A stretch of DNA of 64,000 bases from CBDBIG01 sp965205845 [NCBI: bacterium] (GCA_965205845.1 CBDBIG010000002.1:248001-312000), one strand, 5' to 3'; numbered from the stretch's first letter, positions 36,694-46,517 are shown. The notes: a model not told the origin generated them from the letters alone. Numbers and translations are program-made.

Positions 36694-38295
36694 ATGAGCA
36701 CTTCGGCCCCAAAACAGTCTCTAAAAACACCGCTGGTGGTCATGGTGGGGCGGGTGAATGTGGGCAAGTCGACCTTGTTCAACCGTTTATGCGGCAAACG
36801 TTATGCCTTGGTCAGCAGGGTGCCAGGAGCCACCCGAGATAGACGTGCATTTTTGATTACCCGTGGAACCCTTCCCTTTTCTTTGGTTGATACGGCGGGT
36901 TTTTTTGGTCCCATTGACCAAAATGAAGACCCTGAACTCTTGGCCTCGGTGGAGCAGCAACGTCAGCGTGCCATTGAAGAGGCGCATTTTGTGTGGTTGG
37001 TATGCGACGCTTGCGAAGGGTTTTTACCCCTTGAACAAGACATCGCCAAAACCTTGTTGCGCACGGGAAAACCCTTTGGAATTGCCCTAAACAAGGCCGA
37101 AAATCAACACCGCGCACGCCATAGTACCGAGTTCTACGGCCTAGGAGCGCAGTGGGTCCTCCCTTTTTCTGCCCTGCATGGAAACGGAATCAAAGAGTTG
37201 TTAGCGCAAACCTGCAGCCAACTGCTTCAAGCAGGTTTTACCCCACCCCCTACCCTGCCAAACGTTGCAGGTGATGGAGAGGCAGTGGTGGATACAGGGG
37301 TAGATGCAGGTGGTGACGTGAGCAAACCCGTTGGAAAGGAGGCAAAAACAAAGAACATTGGGCAGTCCAAATCCTCACGGGTGGCCAAAAATACCCCACT
37401 CAAATTTGCCTTGCTGGGAAAGCCCAATGTGGGAAAATCCTCTTTGGCCAATGCCTTGCTGGGCGAACAACGCCTCATTGTCTCCAATAAACCTGGCTCA
37501 ACCCGCGAGGCGATTGAAACACCGTTCGTACATCAAGGCCAATCCTATGTTCTCATGGACAGTGCAGGCCTAAGACGCAAAGCCAAGGTAACCACCGACC
37601 TTGAAACCCTCGGTGCACTGCATACCTTAGAAGCACTGTGGCAGATGGATGTGGTGATACTGGTACTTGATGCCAGCCAACCCCCCTCCGATCAAGACTG
37701 CCGCCTTGCAGGTTACATCGAAAAGCGGCGCAAGGCCGTGGTGGTGGCGTTAAACAAATGGGATCTACTAAAAGGCAGTGCGGGAGAGGTGACGGAGGTC
37801 GAGGCAGCGGCCAAAAAGGCGCTGGGCTTTATTGAATACGCACCTTTTTTGCGGATGAGTGCCAACACAGGAGTGGGTGTTCCCAACTTGCTAAGGCATG
37901 TGCAAAAAGCCGCACAGCACCACCGCAAATGGTTTAGCACGCCCGATGTGAACCGTGTGGTCGAGTGGATTGTGTCGCGCACGCCACCCCCTGCAAAGGG
38001 CAGCAGTCCAACCACCATTCGCTACGGTTTGCAAACCCACAGCGCACCCCCTACCTTTCAACTGTTTACCAATCGCCCTAAGTCGGTCACCCTAACATAT
38101 CAGCGCTTTTTTCAAAAACAATTGCGTTATCACCTAAAATTACAAGCAAACCCCATTATTTTGCATTGGAAGCAGACCCCACGTGCCCATGCGACGGTGT
38201 CGGCATTTCAAAAACACGTTCAAAAAGGCCCCTACCCCAAAAGTAAAACCGCTCTAAAATCTTCCCGTTCAGGGCGCCAACAAAGGCGTCGGTAG
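36694..38295 (+). CDS. der: Ribosome-assembly GTPase Der (EngA)
   Basis: Double GTPase needed for 50S subunit maturation. The 533 residues hold GTPase domain 1 (GRVNVGKST, DTAGFFGP), domain 2 (GKPNVGKSS, DSAGLRRK, NKWDLL) and the C-terminal KH-like domain. Two oddities: the usual Pro in the first P-loop (GRPNVGKS) is Val, and the linker between GTPase domains (about residues 185-230) is longer than usual and rich in Gly, Val, Asp and Lys. The ATG at 36694 is chosen on family start. The chorismate mutase gene follows 372 bases later on the same strand. Confidence 0.95.
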   Translation: MSTSAPKQSLKTPLVVMVGRVNVGKSTLFNRLCGKRYALVSRVPGATRDRRAFLITRGTLPFSLVDTAGFFGPIDQNEDPELLASVEQQRQRAIEEAHFVWLVCDACEGFLPLEQDIAKTLLRTGKPFGIALNKAENQHRARHSTEFYGLGAQWVLPFSALHGNGIKELLAQTCSQLLQAGFTPPPTLPNVAGDGEAVVDTGVDAGGDVSKPVGKEAKTKNIGQSKSSRVAKNTPLKFALLGKPNVGKSSLANALLGEQRLIVSNKPGSTREAIETPFVHQGQSYVLMDSAGLRRKAKVTTDLETLGALHTLEALWQMDVVILVLDASQPPSDQDCRLAGYIEKRRKAVVVALNKWDLLKGSAGEVTEVEAAAKKALGFIEYAPFLRMSANTGVGVPNLLRHVQKAAQHHRKWFSTPDVNRVVEWIVSRTPPPAKGSSPTTIRYGLQTHSAPPTFQLFTNRPKSVTLTYQRFFQKQLRYHLKLQANPIILHWKQTPRAHATVSAFQKHVQKGPYPKSKTALKSSRSGRQQRRR

Positions 38296-38667
38296 GCTTG
38301 GTGCAAGGGCCCAACAAATGGAGATTGGCAAAACGTGCAAAGGTGCGCTACGTTTTAGGGAACGCACCCGTTGGGACCCATGTGGGGGTTTTGCGTGCTA
38401 AAGTGCTTACGGCCTTGGCCGCAACACCTTGTTTGACCCTTTGGGTCAGGTTTTTGGGGGGCTGTGCATTTTTCCGTGGGTTCGTGAGCCACCAAACCCG
38501 TGGGAGCCATAAAACTTGCAAGGGCAATCTGTGCCGAGGGATTTTCAAATGGGGTTTGTCTTGATAAGGGTGCCCCATAGAGTTTCATTGTGGCACCCAG
38601 GAGCGAATGCCTGTTTTATAGGGATTCATTCATGGGTGGCGGTGTTTATTTTTGCCTGGGTTTTGCC
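38296..38667. other. Intergenic region between der and chorismate mutase
   Basis: A plus-strand frame of 88 codons crosses it without recognisable similarity or ribosome site. TGACCC-TTT-GGGTCA at 38434-38448 followed by GGTTTTT is a weak terminator-like hairpin for der. Nothing else is seen. Confidence 0.4.
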
Positions 38668-38955
38668 ATGCCTCATTCGATCTCCAACCCTTACCAAAAA
38701 CAGCGTGAGCAAATTGATGCGATTGACCAGCGTTTGTTGCAGCTGTTTAACCAGCGTGCCCGTTTGGCTTTGGAAATTGGTGGCTTAAAACGCGAACGTG
38801 GTGACCCTATTTACATGCCTGAGCGCGAACGGGCCGTGCTTTCGTGTATTGTGCAAAACAACCGAGGCCCACTGCCCAACAAAACCATTTTGCAGTTGTT
38901 TCAAACCCTCATTGCTTGTACACGCAGTTTGGAAGAAACCCCCACGACCCCTTAA
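38668..38955 (+). CDS. Chorismate mutase (AroQ type)
   Basis: Converts chorismate to prephenate for phenylalanine and tyrosine. The 95-residue all-helical AroQ domain is complete: IDAIDQRLLQLFNQRARLALEIG with the active-site Arg, KRERGDPIYMPERE with Lys/Arg of the substrate pocket, and a C-terminal helix. It is monofunctional here, not fused to prephenate dehydratase. The ATG at 38668 fits the family start. The next gene begins 39 bases after its stop but is not related to aromatic synthesis. Confidence 0.88.
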   Translation: MPHSISNPYQKQREQIDAIDQRLLQLFNQRARLALEIGGLKRERGDPIYMPERERAVLSCIVQNNRGPLPNKTILQLFQTLIACTRSLEETPTTP

Positions 38956-38994
38956 ACCCACTTTTTACCAAAACACACCCCGTGGACATTGCTG

Positions 38995-40059
38995 ATGAAG
39001 CCTAAAATCACATTTGTCTGCGCCACCAGGAACGATGGCTACACATCCAATTTTACCTTGCGCTTGCAACGTTCGATGCAGGCTTTGTTGGAACAGTTGG
39101 ATGAGTACGCCGTCACGGCAGAGATTATCTACGTCGAATGGAACCCTCCTGCAGGTAAGCCCTCGCTGGCAGAGGTATTAACACCCCATGCGTCGAGCAC
39201 CATGTGCTCGGTACGGGTGATTACCGTACCCGCCAAATACCATCGTGGTTTTAGAGGCTGGGATGAGATTGGCCTGCATTTAAGCAAGGCCTCCAATGTG
39301 GGGTATCGCCGAGCCCGGGGTGGTTTTTGCGTTTGGTTCCCATCAGATATGTTCTACTCGGACATGGTCGTCCAAAAAATGGGCATCATCCATGCAGAAG
39401 AGGGAAAAATGTATCGAGTTGACCGCTATGATGTATTTCCAAGCGTGCTTGAGGAGCCTTACACGGATCGCCAAACTTTTTTGCAAGCATGTGCTAACAG
39501 TATCGAGACCCATCACCAAAAATACCCCGATGAAGACGTCATCAAACATTTTCGCATTCCCCCTTTGCACACCAACGCCTGTGCAGATTTTAACCCCATC
39601 CCAACCAAAACCATGTGGGAGATTCGTGGATACAGAGAGGCAGATGCGGCCTTTTTAGATCTTGATAGCCTTGTTTTACATGGGGCAGCGTGTTTGGGAT
39701 TGAAGGAGGAAATATGGTCCAAACCCTGTGCGGTCTACAAAATTTTCCATGCCAAAATGACAATGAAAAACCGTATCACCCAGCAAGCGTCACATCCTAA
39801 CCAACAAATCAAATGGCTCATCGTCAGAGCTGGGGTTCGAGCAGGTTTAGACGAAAACCATGTCAGGGCTTGGTTAGACGTTCCGCGCCGCGGACGGCTA
39901 CCGATGAAAGGCACGTTTCCTTCTTTCGAGCGCAATTTTTTGGCACGCGTTTGGAAATGGCATAAACGTGGATATACCCCTTTGAATGACGCCCATTGGG
40001 GCCTGGGTCAAGAGACCTTGCCCGAAATCTATCTGTGCAAAGCCAAATGGGACACCTAA
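38995..40059 (+). CDS. Unknown protein, possible glycosyltransferase-like fold
   Basis: 354 residues starting KPKITFVCATRNDGY, followed by EIIYVEWNPPAGKPSL, which looks like the first beta strands of a GT-A glycosyltransferase (nucleotide site), with FPSDMFYSD later in the DxD position. The rest does not match a family I know. No membrane segment or signal peptide is seen. The ATG at 38995 is preferred over a TTG two codons earlier. It could act in surface polysaccharide synthesis; no other such genes are adjacent. A terminator-like hairpin follows. Confidence 0.55.
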   Translation: MKPKITFVCATRNDGYTSNFTLRLQRSMQALLEQLDEYAVTAEIIYVEWNPPAGKPSLAEVLTPHASSTMCSVRVITVPAKYHRGFRGWDEIGLHLSKASNVGYRRARGGFCVWFPSDMFYSDMVVQKMGIIHAEEGKMYRVDRYDVFPSVLEEPYTDRQTFLQACANSIETHHQKYPDEDVIKHFRIPPLHTNACADFNPIPTKTMWEIRGYREADAAFLDLDSLVLHGAACLGLKEEIWSKPCAVYKIFHAKMTMKNRITQQASHPNQQIKWLIVRAGVRAGLDENHVRAWLDVPRRGRLPMKGTFPSFERNFLARVWKWHKRGYTPLNDAHWGLGQETLPEIYLCKAKWDT

Positions 40060-40088
40060 AACACCCGGTGTGTGCGAAGCGGGTGTTT
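40059..40088. terminator. Bidirectional terminator-like hairpin
   Basis: AAACACCC (40059-40066) pairs perfectly with GGGTGTTT (40081-40088) across a 14-base loop, between the convergent unknown gene (plus) and leuD (minus). A-rich flank before it and AAAAA after it give T-runs on both transcripts. Confidence 0.55.
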
Positions 40089-40203
40089 AAAAATAGAATT
40101 CTCCCCCATGTAAAACACAAAAAGCACGCTCAAAACCTGCTGCAGACAAGGCACGGCGGGCGGTTCCCTTCAGCGCAAGCACCCGCTGAAAATGCGCAAA
40201 AGC

Positions 40204-40815
40204 CTACATCCATGGCTGGTTTATTTGGCGTTTTTCTTCAAAATAGCGAATGGTAGGGCGGTGTTCCAGGGTGCGAGCAATGTCGTCTAGCCCCTCGAGC
40301 AAAGTGATTTTGTTGTCATCGCTTATGCTAAAAGGCACGCTCAATCCGCTGGTGGAGGCAATGCTTTGCTCCTTTAAATCGACCTTAATCTTCATGCCCA
40401 GGTCGTTTTCTATCTCTTGCATCAGTCGCTGATGGCTGCTTTCGTCAACGATGGCGGGCAAGAGGCTGTTTTTAATGCAGTTATTGTAAAAAATATCTGC
40501 AAAACCGGTCGAGATAACCACCCGAAAGCCGTACTGCCGCAGGGCCCAAGGGGCGTGCTCGCGGCTGGAACCACAGCCAAAATTATCGCCTGCAACCAGC
40601 ACAGAAGCCTTGGCCAGTTTGGGATGGTTAAGGATGAAATCGTGGTTGACTTGGCGGGGATTTCCATTGACATAACGCCATTGATGAAATAGGTGGGACC
40701 CAAAGCCAGTGCGTTTAATGCTTTTTAAAAATTGCTTGGGAATCACCGCATCGGTATCGACATTGCTGCGATTTAAAGGGACAGCAATCCCTGTATGGCT
40801 GGTAAATGGGTCCAT
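40204..40815 (-). CDS. leuD: 3-isopropylmalate dehydratase small subunit
   Basis: Small subunit of isopropylmalate isomerase for leucine synthesis. The 203 residues include NVDTDAVIPKQFLK, the GDNFGCGSSREHAPWAL substrate-binding loop and the GFADIFYNNCIKN segment, all as in LeuD. It lies 91 bases downstream of leuC on the same strand, a likely operon, although leuB is absent. Confidence 0.96.
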   Translation of the reverse strand: MDPFTSHTGIAVPLNRSNVDTDAVIPKQFLKSIKRTGFGSHLFHQWRYVNGNPRQVNHDFILNHPKLAKASVLVAGDNFGCGSSREHAPWALRQYGFRVVISTGFADIFYNNCIKNSLLPAIVDESSHQRLMQEIENDLGMKIKVDLKEQSIASTSGLSVPFSISDDNKITLLEGLDDIARTLEHRPTIRYFEEKRQINQPWM

Positions 40816-40906
40816 TTTGCGTGGTTCCTTACGTAACTAAAATTATCAAATGGGTGTGCAAACAAAAAAAGGTGCTGGGGCGGAGGCGCTTGCCCCTATC
40901 ACGGGC

Positions 40907-42304
40907 TTAAAGCAGAACGCGCACATCTGCAATTTCGCCTGCAATGGCGGCGGCGGCGGCCATGAATGGGCTTAGCAAATGGGTTCGTCCGCCTGCACCT
41001 TGGCGCCCTTCAAAATTGCGGTTGCTGGTTGAGGCACAACGCTCCCCTGGCTCGAGGATGTCAGGATTCATCCCCAAACACATCGAGCACCCTGGCTCAC
41101 GCCATTCAAAGCCCGCTGCTTGAAACAGTTCATGCAGCCCTTCTTGTTCTGCTTGCTTACGCACCAAGCCGCTTCCGGGGACAACCAAAGCCTGCACGTG
41201 CTTGGCCACCTTTTGACCACGCGCAACCTGGGCGGCTTGGCGTAGGTCTTCAATACGGCTGTTGGTGCAAGAACCGATAAAGACTTTATCAATCGGGATG
41301 CCTTGAATGGGCTGACCCTGGGTTAAATCCATATAACTCAGGGCACGCTGCCATGTTTCGGTCTCGGCTTCGCTTTGGGCATCACTTAGATTGGGAATTT
41401 GCTCATCGACCCCCAGCACCATGCTGGGGTTTGTCCCCCAGGTAACCTGTGGGGCTAACTCTCCGGTAAACAGCCTCGTTTCTTTGTCGTACACGGCATC
41501 GGCATCGCTGGGCAGCCGTTTCCAATGCTGTAATGCCCCTTCCCACAGGGATCCTTTGGGTGCGCGAGGCTTGTCTTTTAAATAGCGATAGGTGGTGTCA
41601 TCCGGGGCAATCAGGCCCGCACGGGCACCGCCTTCAATCGACATATTGCATACCGTCATCCGTTCTTCCATGGTCATTGCTTCAATGACTCCACCGCAGT
41701 ATTCCAATACGCAACCCGTACCGCCTTCAATCCCAATTTGGCGTATCAGCGCCAAAATCACATCTTTGGCACCCACCCCCTTGGGCAATGTGCCTTCCAC
41801 CCGTACCCGCATGTTTTTGGGTTTGGCCTGCAGTAAGGTTTGGGTGGCAAACACGTGTTCTACCTCCGAGGTGCCAATGCCAAAGGCAAGGCAGCCAAAC
41901 GCACCATGGGTGGCCGTGTGGGAATCACCGCAGACAACGGTAATGCCAGGAAGGGTTAAGCCTTGCTCAGGACCTACCACGTGTACAATGCCATTGCGCG
42001 CATCGCCCACCTCAAACAGTTCTACCCCAAAAGCCTTGGCATTTTTGCGCAGGGCTTCGACTTGCTCTGCTGCAATGGGATCTTGAATGGGCCCCGTTTG
42101 ATTGACGGTGGCAATGTTGTGATCCATGACGGCGATAACCCGTTCAGGGGCATGCAATTTGCGTTTTTGCATGCGTAGCCCTTCAAAAGCCTGAGGCGAG
42201 GTTACCTCGTGAATCAAATGCCGATCAATGTATAGGATACTTCTATCCCCTTCCATGCCAATCGTATGGGATTCCCAGATTTTTTGAAAAAGTGTTTTGC
42301 CCAT
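40907..42304 (-). CDS. leuC: 3-isopropylmalate dehydratase large subunit
   Basis: Aconitase-family large subunit with a [4Fe-4S] cluster; interconverts 2- and 3-isopropylmalate with LeuD. The 465 residues contain [43 protein letters not shown] (first cluster Cys) and [13 protein letters not shown] (the other two Cys), then [13 protein letters not shown]. The length is normal. The start is ATG at 42304. Confidence 0.97.
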   Translation of the reverse strand: MGKTLFQKIWESHTIGMEGDRSILYIDRHLIHEVTSPQAFEGLRMQKRKLHAPERVIAVMDHNIATVNQTGPIQDPIAAEQVEALRKNAKAFGVELFEVGDARNGIVHVVGPEQGLTLPGITVVCGDSHTATHGAFGCLAFGIGTSEVEHVFATQTLLQAKPKNMRVRVEGTLPKGVGAKDVILALIRQIGIEGGTGCVLEYCGGVIEAMTMEERMTVCNMSIEGGARAGLIAPDDTTYRYLKDKPRAPKGSLWEGALQHWKRLPSDADAVYDKETRLFTGELAPQVTWGTNPSMVLGVDEQIPNLSDAQSEAETETWQRALSYMDLTQGQPIQGIPIDKVFIGSCTNSRIEDLRQAAQVARGQKVAKHVQALVVPGSGLVRKQAEQEGLHELFQAAGFEWREPGCSMCLGMNPDILEPGERCASTSNRNFEGRQGAGGRTHLLSPFMAAAAAIAGEIADVRVLL

Positions 42305-42468
42305 TGTTTTGTGTTTCCTGATACCATGAATGCAGGCGACCGTTGGGTGCCTTGGTGTGTGTCCTTATTCAAAAAGAACAAAAAAACCCATATCCGTCCT
42401 TACCTCAGCATTATCGTACATTTATTTTTACAAAAGCAAACATCAAAGGTTCCTGGCCAAAGGGGATT

Positions 42469-42484
42469 CCCCCCCCCCCCCCCC
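42469..42484. repeat. Run of 16 C upstream of coaBC
   Basis: An uninterrupted homopolymer of 16 cytosines, 50 bases before the coaBC ATG. It lies within the leader or promoter spacing and would be highly prone to slippage. Confidence 0.9.
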
Positions 42485-42534
42485 TCATTTTTATGAAACC
42501 TATGCCTTAACGCTAAGGAAGTTTCACCATTCGC

Positions 42535-43788
42535 ATGATCAGCAACTTGGCCAAAAAAGAGATTCTTCTTGGGGTATGTGGTGGTATTGCTTGCTACAAG
42601 GCAGTGGAGGTGCTGCGCGGCTTAAAACGCGAGCAGGCCGAGGTGAGTGTGGTGATGACCCAAGGTGCCTGTGAATTTGTAACCCCACTCACCTTTCAAA
42701 CCCTGTCAAATCGCCCCGTAATGCAACATGTGTTTAGTTTGGAGCAAGAAAGCCATATAGGGCATATTCACCTGGCAGAACGGGCCGATCTTGCCTTAAT
42801 TGCCCCTTGCACGGCCAACATGCTAGCCCGTTTGCGTGCAGGGTTGGCCGACGACCCTGTAAGCACTGTCATGCTGGCCTGCAAGGCCCCTATTTACCTT
42901 GCCTTAGCCATGAACGACAACATGCTGGCCAATTCTGCCACCCAAGAAAACCTTGCTGTGTTGGGACAGCGTGGCTTTCGCATCATTCAACCCCAACACG
43001 GTTTTTTGGCAGAAGGCAAATTGGGGCTGGGGCGTTTGGCAGAACCGTTACACATTGTGCAAACCTTGCTTAAGGGGAGCGCAAACCCACAAAACACGGT
43101 GCAACATACTGCGGATAGTCTTGCAGCCAAGCTCACCCCATGGCAGGGAAAGCGGGTGCTGGTTACCGCAGGCCCTACCCAAGAAGCCCTCGATCCCGTG
43201 CGTTTTTTAAGCAATCACTCCAGTGGCAAAATGGGTTTTGCCCTGGTGCTAGCGTTGCTGGCAGCCAATGCCCAGGTAACCTTGGTGTGCGGGCCTACCT
43301 GCCAATCGCTACCTGTGGGGGGGAACTTAAAAACCCATTGTGTGGGCAGTGCGCAAGAAATGTACACCGCCGTGATGGCAGAGCAGCATAAAATGGATGC
43401 GTTTATTTTTGCCGCAGCCGTGGCAGACTACCGCCCCAAGGAAGCCTCATTGCAAAAACAAAAGCGTGAAGGCCAACCCACCCTAACCCTTCAGTTGGTG
43501 CAAAACTTCGACATTGCGGCCCTGGTGGGCAAGCAGAAAACGCCCCAGCAAAGGAGTGTGGTGTTTGCCGCAGAAACCCACAACCTACTGAAAAACGCAC
43601 GCCTAAAACTACAACGCAAGCATGCTGATCTGGTGGTAGCCAATGTGGTGGGGGCGGGGCAGGGTTTTCATGCAGAAGACAACCAAGCCTCGCTTATTCA
43701 AGCCAATGCAGCCCCCGTGCACTTGCAAAAAATGCCCAAAAGTGAGCTGGCCCTGCACATTTTGGCACACGCTGCCGCCCTTTTTTAG
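42535..43788 (+). CDS. coaBC: Bifunctional phosphopantothenoylcysteine decarboxylase/synthetase
   Basis: Flavoprotein CoaC plus CoaB, two consecutive steps of coenzyme A synthesis. The 417 residues show the CoaC part with ILLGVCGGIACYKAVEVLRGL, catalytic His in GHIHLAERAD, and ALAMNDNMLANSAT in place of PAMNxxMW; the CoaB part has VLVTAGPTQEALDPVRFLSNHSSGKMG and AAVADYRPK. Pro of the PAMN motif is replaced by Leu-Ala, a small departure. AAGGAAG lies 13 bases before the ATG, rather far. The gene sits divergent from leuC and may be governed by the nearby poly-C tract. Confidence 0.95.
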   Translation: MISNLAKKEILLGVCGGIACYKAVEVLRGLKREQAEVSVVMTQGACEFVTPLTFQTLSNRPVMQHVFSLEQESHIGHIHLAERADLALIAPCTANMLARLRAGLADDPVSTVMLACKAPIYLALAMNDNMLANSATQENLAVLGQRGFRIIQPQHGFLAEGKLGLGRLAEPLHIVQTLLKGSANPQNTVQHTADSLAAKLTPWQGKRVLVTAGPTQEALDPVRFLSNHSSGKMGFALVLALLAANAQVTLVCGPTCQSLPVGGNLKTHCVGSAQEMYTAVMAEQHKMDAFIFAAAVADYRPKEASLQKQKREGQPTLTLQLVQNFDIAALVGKQKTPQQRSVVFAAETHNLLKNARLKLQRKHADLVVANVVGAGQGFHAEDNQASLIQANAAPVHLQKMPKSELALHILAHAAALF

Positions 43789-44018
43789 CCAAAGTTGGCA
43801 TTTTGAGGGGTGGCCCTTGCGTTTGTAGCCAAGGCACGCCCTAGCCATCACAAAGCACAAGTGCCTGCCGATGACCGCGGGCCAAATAACAAAAAGCCCT
43901 TGCAGGGCACGGTCCCGCTCGAGTTCGCAAAGCGAACACGGCGATCCGCCCCATACGAATGGCTCGATCCGTGCTTATTGATGCGTGCTTGCTATGGATA
44001 AACAAGCACCTATTTTTT
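43789..44018 (+). terminator. Hairpin cluster and terminator between coaBC and grxD
   Basis: Three hairpins in a row: GCCCT-TGC-AGGGC (about 43898-43910), GTTCGC-AAA-GCGAAC (43923-43937), and GTGCTTG...CAAGCAC (43985-44009) followed by TATTTTTT at 44011-44018. The last is a good rho-independent terminator for the plus-strand coaBC transcript and overlaps the 3' end of the convergent grxD gene. Confidence 0.6.
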
Positions 44019-44393
44019 AAGCAACGGTTCGAGCTCTCCGCGCTGATGCATCTCGGTGATAATGTCGCAACCTCCCAAAAATTCGCCATCTACATAGAGC
44101 TGAGGAATGGTAGGCCAGTTGGCAAACTCTTTAATGCCCTGGCGAAGTTCAGCATCTTCAAGCACATTGCGCGAGGCATAGGGGACCCCAATGCCCTCGA
44201 GGGCTTCAATCACCGCCGCAGAAAACCCACACATGGGGGCTTGGGGTGAGCCTTTCATGTAGAGCAAAACGCGGTTTTCGCGAATTTCTTTTTGAATGCG
44301 CTCGGTAACAGTGCCTACCAAGGGGGCAGTATCGGTGGATTGTGTTTCTTGCTCTTGCCCCACCACTTTAAAAATGTTTTTGAATGCGGACAT
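44010..44393 (-). CDS. grxD: Monothiol glutaredoxin
   Basis: Grx4-type protein that carries a bridging [2Fe-2S] cluster with glutathione and serves iron-sulfur delivery. The active site is MCGFS, and GSPQAPMCGFS, NWPTIPQLYV and FLGGCDI are conserved. At 127 residues it is about 20 longer than usual, through an N-terminal extension of polar residues. bolA, a common neighbour in alphaproteobacteria, is not found here. Confidence 0.95.
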   Translation of the reverse strand: MSAFKNIFKVVGQEQETQSTDTAPLVGTVTERIQKEIRENRVLLYMKGSPQAPMCGFSAAVIEALEGIGVPYASRNVLEDAELRQGIKEFANWPTIPQLYVDGEFLGGCDIITEMHQRGELEPLLKK

Positions 44394-44475
44394 ATTTTTT
44401 TTAAAATCCTTTCTTTATGGGTGATCTTGTTCGATTGTTTAAACGTATGGCACATAAGCCAACGCGCACCCTCCC

Positions 44476-46095
44476 TTAAGGCTTTTTTACACTAAGGTAG
44501 CGCGAGGTTTGATTAATACGCAAAAGCAGTAAAATGTGTGTATCCGACTTTGCTTTGCCTATGGCGGCTTTAAACTCGGTCACATTGCGCACTTTGCGCC
44601 GGTTGACCTCTTGGACCACCATACCACGACGCAACCCCGCATCTGCAGCGGTGCTGTTAGGCCTAACCCCAACCACCAACACTCCCTCAGGGCTTTCGCT
44701 GCCACGGGTTTTGTTGTTACGCCTGTGGTTACGCACGCGCAGCCCCAAAACTTTTTCAATTTCTTCTTTGGGGGGTTTTGACTTATACTTTTTTTCCGTG
44801 CCCCCCTCTTGAAAGGCTGTGCGGATATCGCTGGGCTGACGCCCTAATTCGACCACCACGCTCCGGGGTTTGCCGTCGCGAATCAATTTCACCAGAATTT
44901 TTTTGCCAGGCTTGATGGCTGCTACGCGAGTCCGCAGTATTTCGACACTGGGGGTGGAATGGTTGTCAAAAGAGGTAATCACATCGCCTTGCTTTAAACC
45001 CGCTCTGGAAGCAGGGCTGGCACGGCCAATGCGCGCGATGAGCACGCCTGAAGCGGTTTTGAGTGAGAGTGCCTGAGCCAAGTTTTTGTCCACATTTTGG
45101 ATCACCACACCCAAAAAGCCGCGCACCACCTTACCGTTGGCGATAAGGTCTTGCATAATGCGTTGGGCCATTTTAACGGGAATGGCAAAGCCAATGCCCG
45201 CATATTGACCAAAGCGCCCCGTAACAATGGCGGTGTTGATGCCCACCACCTCGCCTTTAAGGTTAATGAGCGGCCCCCCGCTGTTGCCTGGGTTGATCGA
45301 GGCATCGGTTTGGATAAAGTCCTCGTAGTCGCTAATCCCCACTTGAGTGCGCCCCTTGGCACTGACAATGCCCTGGGTAACCGTCTGCTCGAGGCCAAAG
45401 GGATTGCCAATAGCCAAGACCGTTTCGCCCACCTTCAGCTCTTCAGAACTCCCAAATTTGGCTACGAACAGTGTGTGCCCTTTGGGACTCACCTTAATGA
45501 CGGCCAAATCCGTTGGGTTATCGGTGCCAATAATTTTGGCCTCTAACTCGGCGCCGCTTTTGGTTTTCACGGTAATGCGTGAGGCACCACGGACCACGTG
45601 ACTGTTGGTTACAATATAGCCATCGCCGCTCACAACAAAGCCTGCCCCAAGGCCTTGCCGCCTTTGCGGGCCTTCTTCCTTAGGGTTGAAAGGCTCAGTC
45701 CCTGGGGGGAAAAAGCGCTTAAAAAAATTTTCGCGTGGGTCATCCTGAGCACCGTTTTTGCGTACTTTTTGCCCGTGTACCACGCTAATATGGACCACAG
45801 AAGCACTCACTTGGCTTATAATATGGGCCCGTGCCTTGGAGGCGCGCTGTAAAATTTCAATGTCTTTTTCAATTTGATTGGCATGGGCTGTAGGGGAATA
45901 GCCCATGGCTAAAATGCTTAAACCGAGGAACACCCAAAGACCAGCCCATTGACCAAGCACTTGCAAAGGGCTACGTTGCGGTTTTGTTCTAAATGGATGG
46001 CACACGCGCTCCGCATGATGTTTTACGCAAATACCATGCTCCACGGGCGTGCAGTGTACACGGGCTTTTAGCAGTTTAAAAAAGGGATGCTTCAT
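44476..46095 (-). CDS. degP: Periplasmic serine protease Do/DegP family
   Basis: ATP-independent periplasmic protease/chaperone for misfolded envelope proteins. The 539 residues start with a long basic region and a hydrophobic segment ending SPTAHA, a signal peptide. The trypsin-like domain has His in VTNSHVV, Asp in PTDLAVIK and Ser in INPGNSGGPL; two PDZ domains follow (FLGVVIQNV, then VLVVGVRPNS). A Lys/Glu-rich linker joins the PDZ domains. The start ATG at 46095 is used. A small gene lies 32 bases upstream in the same direction. Confidence 0.94.
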   Translation of the reverse strand: MKHPFFKLLKARVHCTPVEHGICVKHHAERVCHPFRTKPQRSPLQVLGQWAGLWVFLGLSILAMGYSPTAHANQIEKDIEILQRASKARAHIISQVSASVVHISVVHGQKVRKNGAQDDPRENFFKRFFPPGTEPFNPKEEGPQRRQGLGAGFVVSGDGYIVTNSHVVRGASRITVKTKSGAELEAKIIGTDNPTDLAVIKVSPKGHTLFVAKFGSSEELKVGETVLAIGNPFGLEQTVTQGIVSAKGRTQVGISDYEDFIQTDASINPGNSGGPLINLKGEVVGINTAIVTGRFGQYAGIGFAIPVKMAQRIMQDLIANGKVVRGFLGVVIQNVDKNLAQALSLKTASGVLIARIGRASPASRAGLKQGDVITSFDNHSTPSVEILRTRVAAIKPGKKILVKLIRDGKPRSVVVELGRQPSDIRTAFQEGGTEKKYKSKPPKEEIEKVLGLRVRNHRRNNKTRGSESPEGVLVVGVRPNSTAADAGLRRGMVVQEVNRRKVRNVTEFKAAIGKAKSDTHILLLLRINQTSRYLSVKKP

Positions 46096-46127
46096 ATTAC
46101 TCACACAAAACATGGGTAGCAGGAATC

Positions 46128-46292
46128 TTAAAGGATGTGGTGATAGTAAAAGGGTGATAAATCACGGTCGATGTGCTGCAAACGGGGATTGTTGTCAATC
46201 AATTTAAAACAGGGTCGCTCAATTTTTTTGCGAACTTGCGACCACACCGTATCATTGAGATAGTAAACCCTATCTAAGGGTTCAAACGCCAT
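46128..46292 (-). CDS. Small protein of 54 residues upstream of degP
   Basis: ATG at 46292 to TAA at 46128. The composition is that of a soluble protein rich in Arg, Asp, Tyr and His (MAFEPLDRVYYLNDTVW ... RPCFKLIDNNP ... SPFYYHHIL). No membrane segment and no family I recognise. It is in the same direction as degP with a 32-base gap, so they may be co-transcribed. No clear ribosome site is seen, but the coherent residue pattern makes chance unlikely. Confidence 0.6.
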   Translation of the reverse strand: MAFEPLDRVYYLNDTVWSQVRKKIERPCFKLIDNNPRLQHIDRDLSPFYYHHIL

Positions 46293-46517
46293 GGATTATG
46301 GTGAGTGTACACCAAACACGGGCGGATGCATCCCAACACCCACGGTTATCTTATGCCTTCGTTTGGATAAAAACCACCTCTTTGTGTGATGGTCATGTTT
46401 TTGCCCCTTGGGGTTCGTGTAATAATGCAACCTGTTTGTGCCATTAGCGTCTTTACTATAAAGCGACGCTGTCCCCCTTTTACCCCCACCCCCATCGCAT
46501 AAAATTGAAGGACACCG

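Noticed and set aside
38298-38564. 88-codon frame after der as a gene
   Set aside because: It has no ribosome site or similarity and contains a terminator-like hairpin.
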